DNA from: Idiomarinaceae bacterium HL-53
GTDB lineage: Bacteria; Pseudomonadota; Gammaproteobacteria; Enterobacterales; Alteromonadaceae
Assembly: GCA_001458075.1 (NCBI GenBank)
Contig: LN899469.1
Coordinates: 558,001 to 622,000, forward strand
DNA: 64,000 bases
Direction of reading: 5' to 3'
The stretch's first letter is position 1, and each line of letters starts with the position of its first letter. Below, one piece after another: positions 47,010 through 55,462 of the stretch. Under the pieces are notes generated by a model. That model worked only from the letters and a program-made list of their open reading frames with translations. It ran no database searches and was not told the DNA's origin. Position numbers and translations under genes: made by a program.

Positions 47010-47300
47010 TCATCCATCGCGATTTCCCCTGCTTTCTTCGTCTAGGGGTGAACTGTAAAAAAAGTGGTTAGCCGCGCCACAGACTTCATCTAGGTATGCC
47101 TTTGGCCAATTTAACGAGTTCTTCAGCAGACGTGCTTCAAACTCACCTCTCTGCTCAATGAGCGTTTCGCCAGAAAGTCCTTTTATCACCTTAATAGATA
47201 GCGGCTTTGCTGCATCTGACATGTCTACCTCTAACAAGTAGAAGCTTGCTCTGTCAAAACTGACTTTCACGGCGGTCCAAACTCTAGGGGTAATATCAAT
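47010..47300 (-). pseudogene. C-terminal remnant of a second TnsE
   Basis: On the minus strand the open frame beginning near 47300 reads ITPRVWTAVKVSFDRASFYLLEVDMSD and continues through IKVIKGLSGETLI to LKNSLNWPKAYLDEVCG. This follows the C-terminal domain of Tn7 TnsE as I remember it (SPRVIKAVGVQ..GSEFVLLEVDASD, then VVKSSLNWPNSLFDQLYG). Upstream the frame is closed by a stop (near 47,307) and no N-terminal part exists; the tail after residue 75 is short. It differs from the TnsE-like protein at 34,441-36,111, so it comes from another Tn7-like element. Confidence 0.65.
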
Positions 47301-47525
47301 TGAAATTTACAGTCGTGTAGATTTATTTTAGGTTTATCCTTGTTGTCTCTAATTATTGCTAACGTATTGAGTTCTGGTAGACTCTGTCCTTTTATTGATT
47401 TACGAACTCCTTTCAACAGTATTGACTTTCTTCCATTCAGATAGATTAAGTATAAAGATATGTGGATGAATATTCCGTATTACTCTAAATGAAATTTGGT
47501 TTTCAAATGATTCACTTGAGAAATT

Positions 47526-48398
47526 ATGATCGATAAAGTATTTAAATATTTTGCATTACGTATGCTGTGCGGTTCAGAGAGTTTGACTATTGCCCGAGTT
47601 ATACCATGGGAAGTTTATTTCTCGGCAAGAAATGGGAGTCATCGAAACGGGCTCCTAACAAAACAGTTTGCATTGGAAGATAGATTTAGCGCCACTGTCA
47701 ACTTTTTAGGTGAATCCTCCAACTTAAGCATACCAGTGCTTGAGAGAGCCATGTCAATATTAACGGGCGAGAATACCCAGATACGTGATAGTGAAGTATT
47801 AGTAAATTATTTTGGACAGAAAGTGAAGAAGCCTGAACCGAGTTCTTTAAAAGGTCTTTTGGCTTACGTAGGAGAGTTGGACAAAAGTGCAAGTAGTCTT
47901 ATAGGTTATCTCAAAGTATACCGAGCATTGAACCTTGCACATGCCTTTAAAGACAAAAATGGTACGCTAGCAAGAGCCTATTTTCTATCACGTGCAGGCT
48001 ATATTAACACTTTTGTTTTGCTGTATAGATCAGGCAGAAATAAGGACTATGCAGACTCTAACTATCTAAATATTGAGCCCCAAACTACAGATAAGTTTTT
48101 CGATAAATATTGGAACCGCGCGATTGAATACAGCAACGAAATTCAAGAACTTTGTGAACGTCAGATAAAATTAATCAATAAGGAATTATCCAGCAGTGGG
48201 GTAATGTTCCAGCTTGATAAGAGTCAAGCAACTATATTGAATGCGCCGTTCGACTGTCCAAGTATCCCTCTTGGAAATACGTCTCTCAATCTCAATAGTA
48301 ACCTTTTTAAGGTTTCTCAATCGGGGGACTTCGAATATATCCTGTCTCTTCGGCCTGCTATAAGACTATATATCAAGTTAACCGAAACTCTAAGTTAA
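47526..48398 (+). CDS. Protein of unknown function in the defence-like region
   Basis: A 290-residue, probably soluble protein, with no motif that I recognise. It is rich in aromatic and charged residues, mostly helical in appearance (FFDKYWNRAIEYSNEIQELCERQIKLINKEL), and has no signal peptide. It stands alone, between the TnsE remnant and the second exported-protein pair, with its own terminator. AT-content is like the rest of the cargo and higher than the chromosome. Confidence 0.5.
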   Translation: MIDKVFKYFALRMLCGSESLTIARVIPWEVYFSARNGSHRNGLLTKQFALEDRFSATVNFLGESSNLSIPVLERAMSILTGENTQIRDSEVLVNYFGQKVKKPEPSSLKGLLAYVGELDKSASSLIGYLKVYRALNLAHAFKDKNGTLARAYFLSRAGYINTFVLLYRSGRNKDYADSNYLNIEPQTTDKFFDKYWNRAIEYSNEIQELCERQIKLINKELSSSGVMFQLDKSQATILNAPFDCPSIPLGNTSLNLNSNLFKVSQSGDFEYILSLRPAIRLYIKLTETLS

Positions 48399-48417
48399 GC
48401 CTATAGCTCTCTCAACA

Positions 48418-48452
48418 AAAAGGCTTAAGGGCATAAACGCCCGAAAGCCTTT
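48418..48452 (+). terminator. Terminator after the 47,526-48,398 gene
   Basis: AAAGGCTT and GGGC pair with GCCC and AAAGCCTT across a six-base loop, with two mismatched bases between the stem parts; A and T runs on both sides suggest it works in both directions. Confidence 0.75.
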
Positions 48453-48633
48453 ATACTAGATGTAAAGAGCGACCTCTTTGCACCTATATTTTTAGATTAT
48501 ACATGACCTTCTAATACCTAAAAATGAACCACACAAAACACACCGAAACCACGCGAAGATATGAGTAGACTAAAATACTGTCAACCTTTATTAGGCGTAG
48601 TAGTGATTTGTAGTGAATCCATTTTAGATAACC

Positions 48634-49191
48634 TTAGTTCACTACTTTTGCTCTAATGCCATACAGCCAGCCAGTGCGACTCTCTTGGGTGTCGAGCGAT
48701 ATAAACTCAATTGGCGCCTTGAAGTCGACTCTAACCCCACCATAGTTTGCACTAAGCTCTTCAGCTTGGCTGAGGTCAATGCTAACTCTGTAGTCCTGTG
48801 TGGAGATAAGCTCATTCGTCTCGCAGTCAAAGGTATTGCCAGGCTGCGCAAAACGTAACTGACTGTAAGCCGGGTCTTCCTCGTTAATCTGGCCATTTCT
48901 ACTTTCGAAACTATTTCCATCAAGGACTTTCAAAGCATCTAAGCTAGACATCGGGCGTGAAAAGACTCTCGGAAGTGACGCCATCTCAGACTCGACCAAA
49001 CATTCGCCAGCCATCCCCGTCAAATATAGAATCGGTAAATCAGGCGTACGAAGCACTTCAGTCCCTCCTGTTGTACGACTCACCAATTCAATTGACTCCG
49101 TAGGCGCAAAGAGAGAAGCACTCAATTCGCTATTTGCATTCATGTCCACTACATACAGCGTGGATAAGGAAAATATTGCACTTAATAACAT
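48634..49191 (-). CDS. Exported protein of unknown function, copy 2
   Basis: A 185-residue near-identical copy of the 37,359-37,916 protein; differences include G44 for E, N for S in the GQISEEDP stretch, S for D in LDANYGG, and the final residues AKVVN against AKMIE. Same leader and Cys pair. It lies 27 bp after copy 2 of the variable gene; no membrane-protein gene follows, unlike copy 1. Confidence 0.7.
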   Translation of the reverse strand: MLLSAIFSLSTLYVVDMNANSELSASLFAPTESIELVSRTTGGTEVLRTPDLPILYLTGMAGECLVESEMASLPRVFSRPMSSLDALKVLDGNSFESRNGQINEEDPAYSQLRFAQPGNTFDCETNELISTQDYRVSIDLSQAEELSANYGGVRVDFKAPIEFISLDTQESRTGWLYGIRAKVVN

Positions 49192-49218
49192 TCTTTAATC
49201 CTTCTTAACTAGTTTTCA

Positions 49219-50061
49219 TTATTTTATTATGCAAGTAGGTTGTGAGGCTCCAATCCAACCACCTAATTCGCAGTAAGGATCTTCTCGAGGAGGAGGCTCT
49301 TGTGTCGGTGTTAAGTCAATATTCCAACCATAAAGATCACTGTATAAGCTTTCAAAATACGCTACGACATCGCCATTCCAACTTGAGTAATTCGAGACAA
49401 CTGCTGACATTTCATCTGATATGAAGTCCGCTAAAACATTTGGCAGCTCGGTCGTAGTAGTTCCTACAACTGCCGCTATAGCAACAGCACTTACTGAGGT
49501 GACTGAAGTGCCCAATATGAGCGAAACGGTATTCGCACTCATATGCGACAGAAGACTCACTAAATCTTCGCCTGTCAACTCATCAACGAGTGATAAAGTA
49601 TCTACAAACTGCGTTAGCTCAGAGATTATGTTTACGAGCGAGTCTCTTTCATGAGTTAAAAAAGAACCACGCTCTAAACTTTCGTTTAGTATCGCTAGCA
49701 TGTGACCGTAGTATTCAGACATTTCGGCAATTTCTGATGCCGTCAACGGATCATTGGAGCCGGTGGATGAGCTCGGACCGCCTCCTCCGCCGCCACCACT
49801 GCAGTTTGGGTAGCAGTCTGGATAGCCATAATTGGGATCTGGATACCAAAACTCCGGAGGTGGCTCGTAGATAATGGTTATGTTTTCGCATTCACCGCCC
49901 AATTCCGTGTAGCATTGCTCGCTTGCGTTAGCCGTTTTTCCCCAAGATATTCCTGATAAGAACGATGCGGGATTATTGTCCAAGTCCTCAACAGGCGTAT
50001 AATTCACGCCAAGAGCAATTGTACCCACGATTACTGATAAGGCTGTCCTTTTGAAGTTCAT
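49219..50061 (-). CDS. Exported cysteine-containing protein with Gly-rich linker, copy 2 (variable C-terminal half)
   Basis: A 280-residue homologue of the 36,486-37,331 protein. Residues 1-138 differ at about one position (L for F in the leader), then the sequence changes: SFLTHERDSLVNIISELTQF against TFKVEERNKILNMISELSQL, and a different hydrophobic section (LILGTSVTSVSAVAIAAVVG). The VDTLSLVDEL, EDLVSLLSHMSA, YSDLYGW and DPYC...GWIGxxQPxCIIK blocks stay conserved. This is the pattern of a toxin- or antigen-like variable region held between fixed ends, but the function is unknown. Confidence 0.7.
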   Translation of the reverse strand: MNFKRTALSVIVGTIALGVNYTPVEDLDNNPASFLSGISWGKTANASEQCYTELGGECENITIIYEPPPEFWYPDPNYGYPDCYPNCSGGGGGGGPSSSTGSNDPLTASEIAEMSEYYGHMLAILNESLERGSFLTHERDSLVNIISELTQFVDTLSLVDELTGEDLVSLLSHMSANTVSLILGTSVTSVSAVAIAAVVGTTTTELPNVLADFISDEMSAVVSNYSSWNGDVVAYFESLYSDLYGWNIDLTPTQEPPPREDPYCELGGWIGASQPTCIIK

Positions 50062-50293
50062 CCTAATTTCCTTTGATTATTGATTAAATTACATATACAA
50101 AAATCCAGTGATAGAAGACGCTGGAGAATTACATCTTAGCAACAGATGCAGGCGATATTAATATGATTTTTGTTATTTATTCTTAGGTTTTAGAACAAGT
50201 AGTTTACTATTGGACGTTAGGAGGGTTGATTAATAGACTAGCGCTTGCTGCTTAAGGCAGTGACCACCACACAGATTTTAGAAGGAACATCTA

Positions 50294-50548
50294 ATGATGC
50301 TGCATGACCGTTGCTATCAGTGTCAGCAGCCCGGTACGTTCCATCGAGTTGAATTAAGAAAAGCTAACCTGCTTCAGGCCGGCAATATGAACCACTGCTG
50401 GAATTGCAACGCTTTGCTTAGCGAAGCGCAGAAATTACCTATCATTAAGTTGCACAAACTGCCATTCACCCAATGGGAAACTTTACTCAAAGTTGTTGAC
50501 CGGCAGTTTAAGGATAGCGGTCCGTTTAATCTGCCCCCTCACCAATAA
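50294..50548 (+). CDS. Small zinc-ribbon protein
   Basis: An 84-residue protein with two CxxC pairs (CYQCQQ near residue 8 and CWNCNA near residue 35), i.e. one zinc ribbon, followed by a helical tail. AAGGAA lies 8 bp before the ATG. Role unknown; DNA, RNA or protein binding are possible. Confidence 0.6.
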   Translation: MMLHDRCYQCQQPGTFHRVELRKANLLQAGNMNHCWNCNALLSEAQKLPIIKLHKLPFTQWETLLKVVDRQFKDSGPFNLPPHQ

Positions 50549-51026
50549 GAGAACCACAAGCTTTCCTGCCCCTCATTCAGAGCGCTTATTTGGGGAATTG
50601 ACAAATGCAGTGAAAGCATGCTCGTTATCACTTTAAGTCTAAAAAACAAAAGATTCTCTTCTACACATTCGTATTAACACTTAACTCGCAATTACAAACA
50701 AATTGTTGCTTACCTCAAAAGAACAGCTGTGTATTAAGTACAAAAAGCCAGCATAATGCCGACTTAATCAGCGTTTATCAAATATCATCTAACTGGGAGA
50801 CGAATCTTAGCGTGGCCCCTGCATTCTTTCTTAGCTTTTTCTGTAGCTATATGAAGCATGTGCAACCCGAAGACTTTCCTCTCAGAAGCTCTACAATTCT
50901 GGTTTGAGTACATAAAAATCTCCCGAGTCACTTTTGTCGGGGGCTTCCTAACCTCTACGCCTATCTTAAAAACTATATTTATAATTATCAAGCACTTGCA
51001 GTCTTAATCAGACTGCGATATACGTC
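50549..51026. other. No supported gene (478 bp)
   Basis: Low-coding, AT-rich sequence. A 68-codon minus-strand frame (50,785-50,991) exists but has no ribosome site or recognisable motif. I see nothing else here. Confidence 0.5.
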
Positions 51027-52286
51027 CTAATATAGCCGAGAGTACAAAATCGCCGCTGCGACAGCTACTACCACACTTGACACAGCTCTATTAATATATT
51101 TCCTGCCGTCATAAAGAGCTTCGGATTTCGCAGGGTCATCAACAACTTTGTAATACTCAATATTGGCTCTATAAATTGCTGCACAAGTTACAATAATCAA
51201 TATAGGTAAACTATAACCAAAGCTCTTACCAATTTCGAATTTATGCTCATCAGGAAATGTCATCAATAGCCTCGGAACTCCGAAAATGAAAGCAAGAATC
51301 AGACCTATCCAGATTTTAGATTTGGACTTTGCTTGGTTGATTAATTCCTGACGCTTCCTAATTTCGGAGGACTGAGAGTTAAAAGATTCTTTTATATTAT
51401 CTAACAGAAATACCTGGGTTTCGAATTCCTTTTCCGTTAAATAATCACTGTTTCTCAGAGCAATCAAGAGTGATTTAGAGTAAGCCAATATTCCGCTAGT
51501 ATTATTTGTGGGATGTTCTTTCTTATCTACTTTCTGTATACGTCCAAGATTCGTCAATTCCCTCTTTAGCTGGCAAACCAATTTTAGAGCAATTTCTTTC
51601 TTAGCTGCGTTTTCAAGATTAACGATAGTCGTGAGAGAGTCTTGAGTATCTTCATGATGGCGGTGATTATGCACACTGTATTTTAAATAATAGAAAGCTT
51701 GTCTCGCAAAAACAAATTTCGTTCTAGCATCTATTGGCGAGCAGCTTTCTAGTAATTTCAGAAAAGTTAAGCCATTTGGCTCCATTTTAAACTTAAGGCT
51801 GCAAGTTAAATTTTTCTTCTCAAGACCATCTATTTTAGAGGGCGCACTCACCAGTTCATGCAGCCGAACAAAGCTATTTTTGGATTTTTCCTTCTGAATC
51901 TGGTGCGAAAACTCGTGGATGGGCATGCTTCTGACTGCTTCAATATCGCTAGGCTCATTCTCAAGTGGGTATATTAATATACTCCCACTTAGAAATCTCT
52001 CATCCATATCATCAGAGTTATTAACTGTGGCTGTTACAAATACGCGGAAGAAGCCGTCAATTTTTTCGTATTCTAAACTGTCTCTCCAATCAACTTTAGA
52101 TTGGAGAACAATCAAACGGGCATGGTGATCAACTAATTCACAGCTAGAAAAGTTTTCTTCAATTGTTTTTAGATCGGGTAATGTATTTCCACCATTAAAT
52201 GTCCCCTTGATCCCAACACGAGTCAAACCGAAGTCAAGATGTCCATTTAGGCAGGGCGTCCAGCCAATATATTCAAATTTTTCCAT
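51027..52286 (-). CDS. Membrane-anchored protein of unknown function
   Basis: A 419-residue protein: about 320 soluble, charged residues followed by three C-terminal membrane helices (IWIGLILAFIFGVPRLLM, FGYSLPILIIVTCAAIYRANI, SSVVVAVAAAILYSRL). A helical, Lys/Glu-rich section precedes the first helix. I do not recognise it. The ATG at 52286 has no clear ribosome site, and a terminator-like hairpin sits only 10 bp upstream, so its expression may be unusual or the start may lie further in. Confidence 0.5.
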   Translation of the reverse strand: MEKFEYIGWTPCLNGHLDFGLTRVGIKGTFNGGNTLPDLKTIEENFSSCELVDHHARLIVLQSKVDWRDSLEYEKIDGFFRVFVTATVNNSDDMDERFLSGSILIYPLENEPSDIEAVRSMPIHEFSHQIQKEKSKNSFVRLHELVSAPSKIDGLEKKNLTCSLKFKMEPNGLTFLKLLESCSPIDARTKFVFARQAFYYLKYSVHNHRHHEDTQDSLTTIVNLENAAKKEIALKLVCQLKRELTNLGRIQKVDKKEHPTNNTSGILAYSKSLLIALRNSDYLTEKEFETQVFLLDNIKESFNSQSSEIRKRQELINQAKSKSKIWIGLILAFIFGVPRLLMTFPDEHKFEIGKSFGYSLPILIIVTCAAIYRANIEYYKVVDDPAKSEALYDGRKYINRAVSSVVVAVAAAILYSRLY

Positions 52287-52295
52287 AGAAATAAA

Positions 52296-52316
52296 AATCC
52301 CGCTTTTAGCGGGATT
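52296..52316 (-). terminator. Hairpin between two membrane-protein genes
   Basis: A perfect AATCCCGCT/AGCGGGATT stem with a short T/A loop, followed on the minus strand by TTTAT. It would end the transcript of the 52,348-52,581 gene; it also lies immediately before the start of the next gene. Confidence 0.7.
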
Positions 52317-52347
52317 CTATATTAGTTAACAGCTAAAATAAACAACT

Positions 52348-52581
52348 CTAGACGAGTCTCGCATACCAAGCCTGACTTTTCTTGCTATCAGGTATCACCT
52401 TATTAACATCTTGTCTATCGATAACCATGCCATGACACAAACCTGAACCGTAGGCAGTAACGCCATTTCTTTGCAACTCTGTTTCTCTTTTTCTCATACT
52501 TCGGCCTTTCGCAATCAAGGCTACATTAAGAACGAAAAAAATCGCAATCAAAATCATTGTTGCGACAAATAATAGACCCAT
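52348..52581 (-). CDS. Small single-pass membrane protein
   Basis: A 77-residue protein with an N-terminal membrane segment (LLFVATMILIAIFFVLNVALIA) and a basic soluble tail containing GVTAYGSGLCHGMVIDRQDVNKV. Unknown function. A GGGGAG site precedes the ATG at reasonable distance, supporting it as a real gene. Confidence 0.5.
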   Translation of the reverse strand: MGLLFVATMILIAIFFVLNVALIAKGRSMRKRETELQRNGVTAYGSGLCHGMVIDRQDVNKVIPDSKKSQAWYARLV

Positions 52582-53088
52582 AATATTCTCCCCACAGATA
52601 GAATTGTCTGTATAAACACACTCTACTGCTTTGTTTGGCCAATTCCCTACTAGCCTAGCGCCGAGATCTTAGTTCAAAGCGATCTAAATCGCAAGCACCT
52701 CTTAACTGTTGTATACTGAGCGCTTAATGTCAAGTGGTTTTAAGAACTCAAATACATACGGGAAATCTTTGCGGTTTGTGAGAGAATAATCAGGTAAATG
52801 CCAAGACGGTCAAAGGGGCGGGAATGGTTAAACTCATACTTAATGAAAGCCACGACACATGGGAGGTGCAGCGAGTTTTAATGTGTCTTAGAACTATTGT
52901 GGATGCTTATGCCTTGCTTAGAATACCTCGGTATCTGATATTATTCTTAAAATATTCTTCATATAGGCTTGATGCAGCACGTTCTTGCACAATTATCTTA
53001 AGCCCGCGGGTAAACACCATTACTTTTTAGTTATCTGTGCATTGAAGGCTAGGGATTTAGATTGGGCGAAACGATCTCTAGGCATTAC
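52582..53088. other. No supported gene (507 bp)
   Basis: A plus-strand frame of 68 codons (52,824-53,030) is present but lacks protein-like character or a convincing partner. Otherwise I see nothing here beyond promoter-length AT-rich sequence. Confidence 0.4.
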
Positions 53089-53423
53089 CTACGTGTAGTT
53101 ACGAAACTGGCGTTTATCGGGCGAGCGTTTGTGCTGATTTCGGACGCTTTTAATTTCCTCAAGCAAAGAGTCTTCACCGGCAAACTCTCGCTTCTCTTCA
53201 TAGGGAGCCCATTCGGTTACAAATAGCGCTCGAATACCAAGGGAAGATGGTTTACAAATACAATTGCATCCTCTAATTTGAGTCGCCTTCTAAAAGATTC
53301 TAGAACCCCTACAACCATATTCCAAGCCATATTTGTGGTTTGTAGATCTGCCGCATCTCTTGCATCAATCATGAAATTTTCGAATTGCTCAGTCGCATGA
53401 TAGTAATTTCTCGGTACCGGCAC
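53089..53423 (-). pseudogene. DUF2267-like protein with a frameshift
   Basis: The first frame reads EQFENFMIDARDAADLQTTNMAWNMVVGVLESFRRRLKLEDAIVFVNHLP and then closes at a TAA near 53,217. A neighbouring frame continues at the same point as GIRALFVTEWAPYEEKREFAGEDSLLEEI and ends at the TAG at 53,089. Together these match the DUF2267 pattern (A..AL..VL..LRDRL...A..L..QLP...R..y.egW.P), so one frameshift near 53,240 has broken the gene. DUF2267 proteins are of unknown function. Confidence 0.65.
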
Positions 53424-53630
53424 TTACGTCACCACTTCACTGAAGCTGCTACTGTTAAAACCAATCTCTGAACTGCAAGTTCTTGTTAATGATAATAGAT
53501 TATTCACCCAAGACTAACTGGGGTAAGGCTGCTAGAAAAAGCCTTAATGATAGCGACGTTATAGCACTGTTGTTGCCGTTCCAGCATAATAGTTCTAAGG
53601 TATCAGTGTGTTTTCTTGGGGAATAGACGA

Positions 53631-54044
53631 ATGAGTTACGCTATGAGTATAAATCCGATAGTGTTCAATGAGCGCAACAACGCTTACACATTGAACGATG
53701 ACCAAGTGGCAATTTCCCAGTTTAAACACATTCTTGAGGAGTGGAACGTTGAGTCTGAGCTTTGGGCAAACATCCTAGAAGGCATTTCAATTCAAACGAT
53801 AGAAGCTCCAGAGCAAGAGCTCGACCAACGGTTAACGCCAGACCAACGAGAGCGTCTCTTTCTAGTTGCAAGTTACGATGACGCATTAAAAGCTCTTTTT
53901 CTCCAAGAGCAGCACCGCAGAGAATGGATACATAACAAGCACAAATCACTTGATGGTTATTCGCCTTTAGACATTTTGACGTGCGGCTCGCTACTTGCGA
54001 TGTATGAACTCAATGACTATCTACAAGGACTTGTTCGTTCTTGA
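53631..54044 (+). CDS. ParS/MbcA/Xre-type antitoxin-like protein (DUF2384 end)
   Basis: A 137-residue helical protein. The C-terminal segment REWIHNKHKSLDGYSPLDILTCGSLLAMYELNDYLQGLV resembles the toxin-binding domain of ParS/MbcA antitoxins (N..LGGxTPLELL...G...V...L). Those antitoxins pair with RES toxins; a RES gene is present at 55,463-56,917 but not adjacent. The ATG at 53631 has GGGGAA upstream; an in-frame TTG at 53616 does not. Confidence 0.5.
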   Translation: MSYAMSINPIVFNERNNAYTLNDDQVAISQFKHILEEWNVESELWANILEGISIQTIEAPEQELDQRLTPDQRERLFLVASYDDALKALFLQEQHRREWIHNKHKSLDGYSPLDILTCGSLLAMYELNDYLQGLVRS

Positions 54045-54072
54045 TTTGCCCAATTCAACCTAAGGCATTTGT

Positions 54073-54321
54073 ATGAAGAAGGAAATGAACCAGGCAACAA
54101 CCGTTGTAGAAGATATTATTTGCGATATCTGCGGCGAAAGCGTCATACCTAGTGAAATAAAGAAGCATATTAAGAACGCCAACAACTTTTCTGACTATGC
54201 CAAGCTCACGGCATCGTTTGGCTACGGCTCAAAACGTGACGGTGGGATCTTCAATTTCGATTTCTGTGAGCCATGTTTCGAAGTGATTGAGACGAAAGTG
54301 AGAGAGTCACAAGGTAAATGA
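54073..54321 (+). CDS. Small CxxC zinc-binding protein
   Basis: An 82-residue protein with CDICGESV and FDFCEPCFEVIE, i.e. two CxxC pairs framing a conserved-looking YGSKRDGGIFNFDF. It follows the ParS-like gene by 28 bp on the same strand. The pattern is familiar from many unnamed small bacterial proteins; function unknown. Confidence 0.6.
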   Translation: MKKEMNQATTVVEDIICDICGESVIPSEIKKHIKNANNFSDYAKLTASFGYGSKRDGGIFNFDFCEPCFEVIETKVRESQGK

Positions 54322-54487
54322 ATGGGGATACAAAAGCTAAGCAAAAAAGAAAGAGGTATAAATCAGCGATAGCTTACACGTTATCCTGTTGAGCGACGTC
54401 TGCATTTGCAATAGGCTTTAATAGCCACCGATGCCGCGCACGTTAATTCGCTGGCAGACGAACCCAAATTTAAGCAATGGAGGCTGT

Positions 54488-54670
54488 ATGTTAATTCTAA
54501 CAAGACGAATCGGCGAAACATTAATCGTGGGTGATGACATCACCGTCACTATTCTGGGTATTAAAGGAAATCAAGTGCGCGTAGGCATTAATGCACCAAA
54601 CGATGTGTCTGTGCATCGTGAAGAGATATACACCCAAATTAGCAACGAAGAGTCTGAAAAGGCAGGTTAG
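54488..54670 (+). CDS. csrA: CsrA/RsmA-type translational regulator
   Basis: A 60-residue protein, [34 protein letters not shown] and onward, with [14 protein letters not shown]; Leu4 and Arg44, the RNA-binding residues, are present. CsrA binds GGA motifs in mRNA leaders and controls metabolism, motility and mobile-element functions. The true start is the ATG at 54488, after a GGAGG site; the frame is open to 54431. It is cargo of the transposon and distinct from the host's chromosomal copy, which is outside this window. Confidence 0.94.
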   Translation: MLILTRRIGETLIVGDDITVTILGIKGNQVRVGINAPNDVSVHREEIYTQISNEESEKAG

Positions 54671-54832
54671 ATTGTATTGAGCTTCAAATCAAAAAACCCG
54701 TTGAAACTTATTTAATAGAAAATCCCTTTCTAATCGAAGACTTAGAAGTTGCATATTGGGGCGGATTTTAGTCAGAGAAGTTGGCTAGAGCCTGCTAGTA
54801 ATCGCTTTATCCGTGTTGATGTGGTTTCGTGG

Positions 54833-55096
54833 TTATATCTGACTTTGACTAACGACAAATTTCTTGAGTAAGTGGCGCACTAAAGCTTGATGCGAAACCT
54901 GATTACAATCAGCAATAAATCTCAGTTCTGATAGCAATTCATCTTCGAGGCGAAGAGAAACAGTTGTGAGCCGACAAGCTTCATTCAGCGCATCTTCAAT
55001 CTCGTCTGATGCTTCAACCACCCCGACATATTCTTCGGACGCCCCAAGCTCTCGATTATCCCACTTAATGCTCGAGCTACCTGATTTTCTTTTCAT
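54833..55096 (-). CDS. Ribbon-helix-helix (CopG-type) antitoxin-like protein
   Basis: An 87-residue protein. TTVSLRLEDELLSELRFIADCNQVSHQALVRHLLKKFV is a ribbon-helix-helix DNA-binding domain, following an acidic arm with WDNRELGASEEYV. The layout matches CopG-family antitoxins, but no toxin gene is directly beside it. The start at 55096 (MKRKSG) has a GGAG at good spacing. Confidence 0.65.
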   Translation of the reverse strand: MKRKSGSSSIKWDNRELGASEEYVGVVEASDEIEDALNEACRLTTVSLRLEDELLSELRFIADCNQVSHQALVRHLLKKFVVSQSQI

Positions 55097-55462
55097 CACG
55101 CAATCTCCACAAAAAAGCCTTCTCAATTAGCCTTATTCAGAAAGTATAGCTCTCCACTAGTTAAGCATGAAGATTTTTGTTGTCGCGTTCCAGCTAGTTC
55201 TTATTCCTTTTATTGGGCATGGCGAACCTGATCATGATTAGTTGATACACTACCGGTCATCGAACCGAAATAAATATTCAACGTAAACATAACGGCCACT
55301 AACATTTTATTTAGTTCTAATCTTTCACAATAATTGAGGCATTAGTAATGTTTTAGTTTTTAGTTCCATCATTCAGCTCGGGAAAAAACAGAAAGAATGA
55401 TTGATTTTCGGAGTCAAGAGTCGCGATCGTATGCGGCGGTATGTCTCTGACCAATCCACACA
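55097..55462. other. No supported gene (366 bp)
   Basis: AT-rich sequence between the ribbon-helix-helix gene and the RES gene. A 24-codon frame with a signal-like start (near 55,168) exists but is too short to support. Nothing else is seen. Confidence 0.4.

Larger units (their letters stand above)
48634..50077 (-). repeat. Arm 2 of the 1.4-kb inverted repeat
   Basis: Inverted counterpart of 36,470-37,916. Conserved from the ribosome site through about codon 138 of the first gene and again through the whole second gene; between them the sequence diverges strongly at DNA level. Confidence 0.9.
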
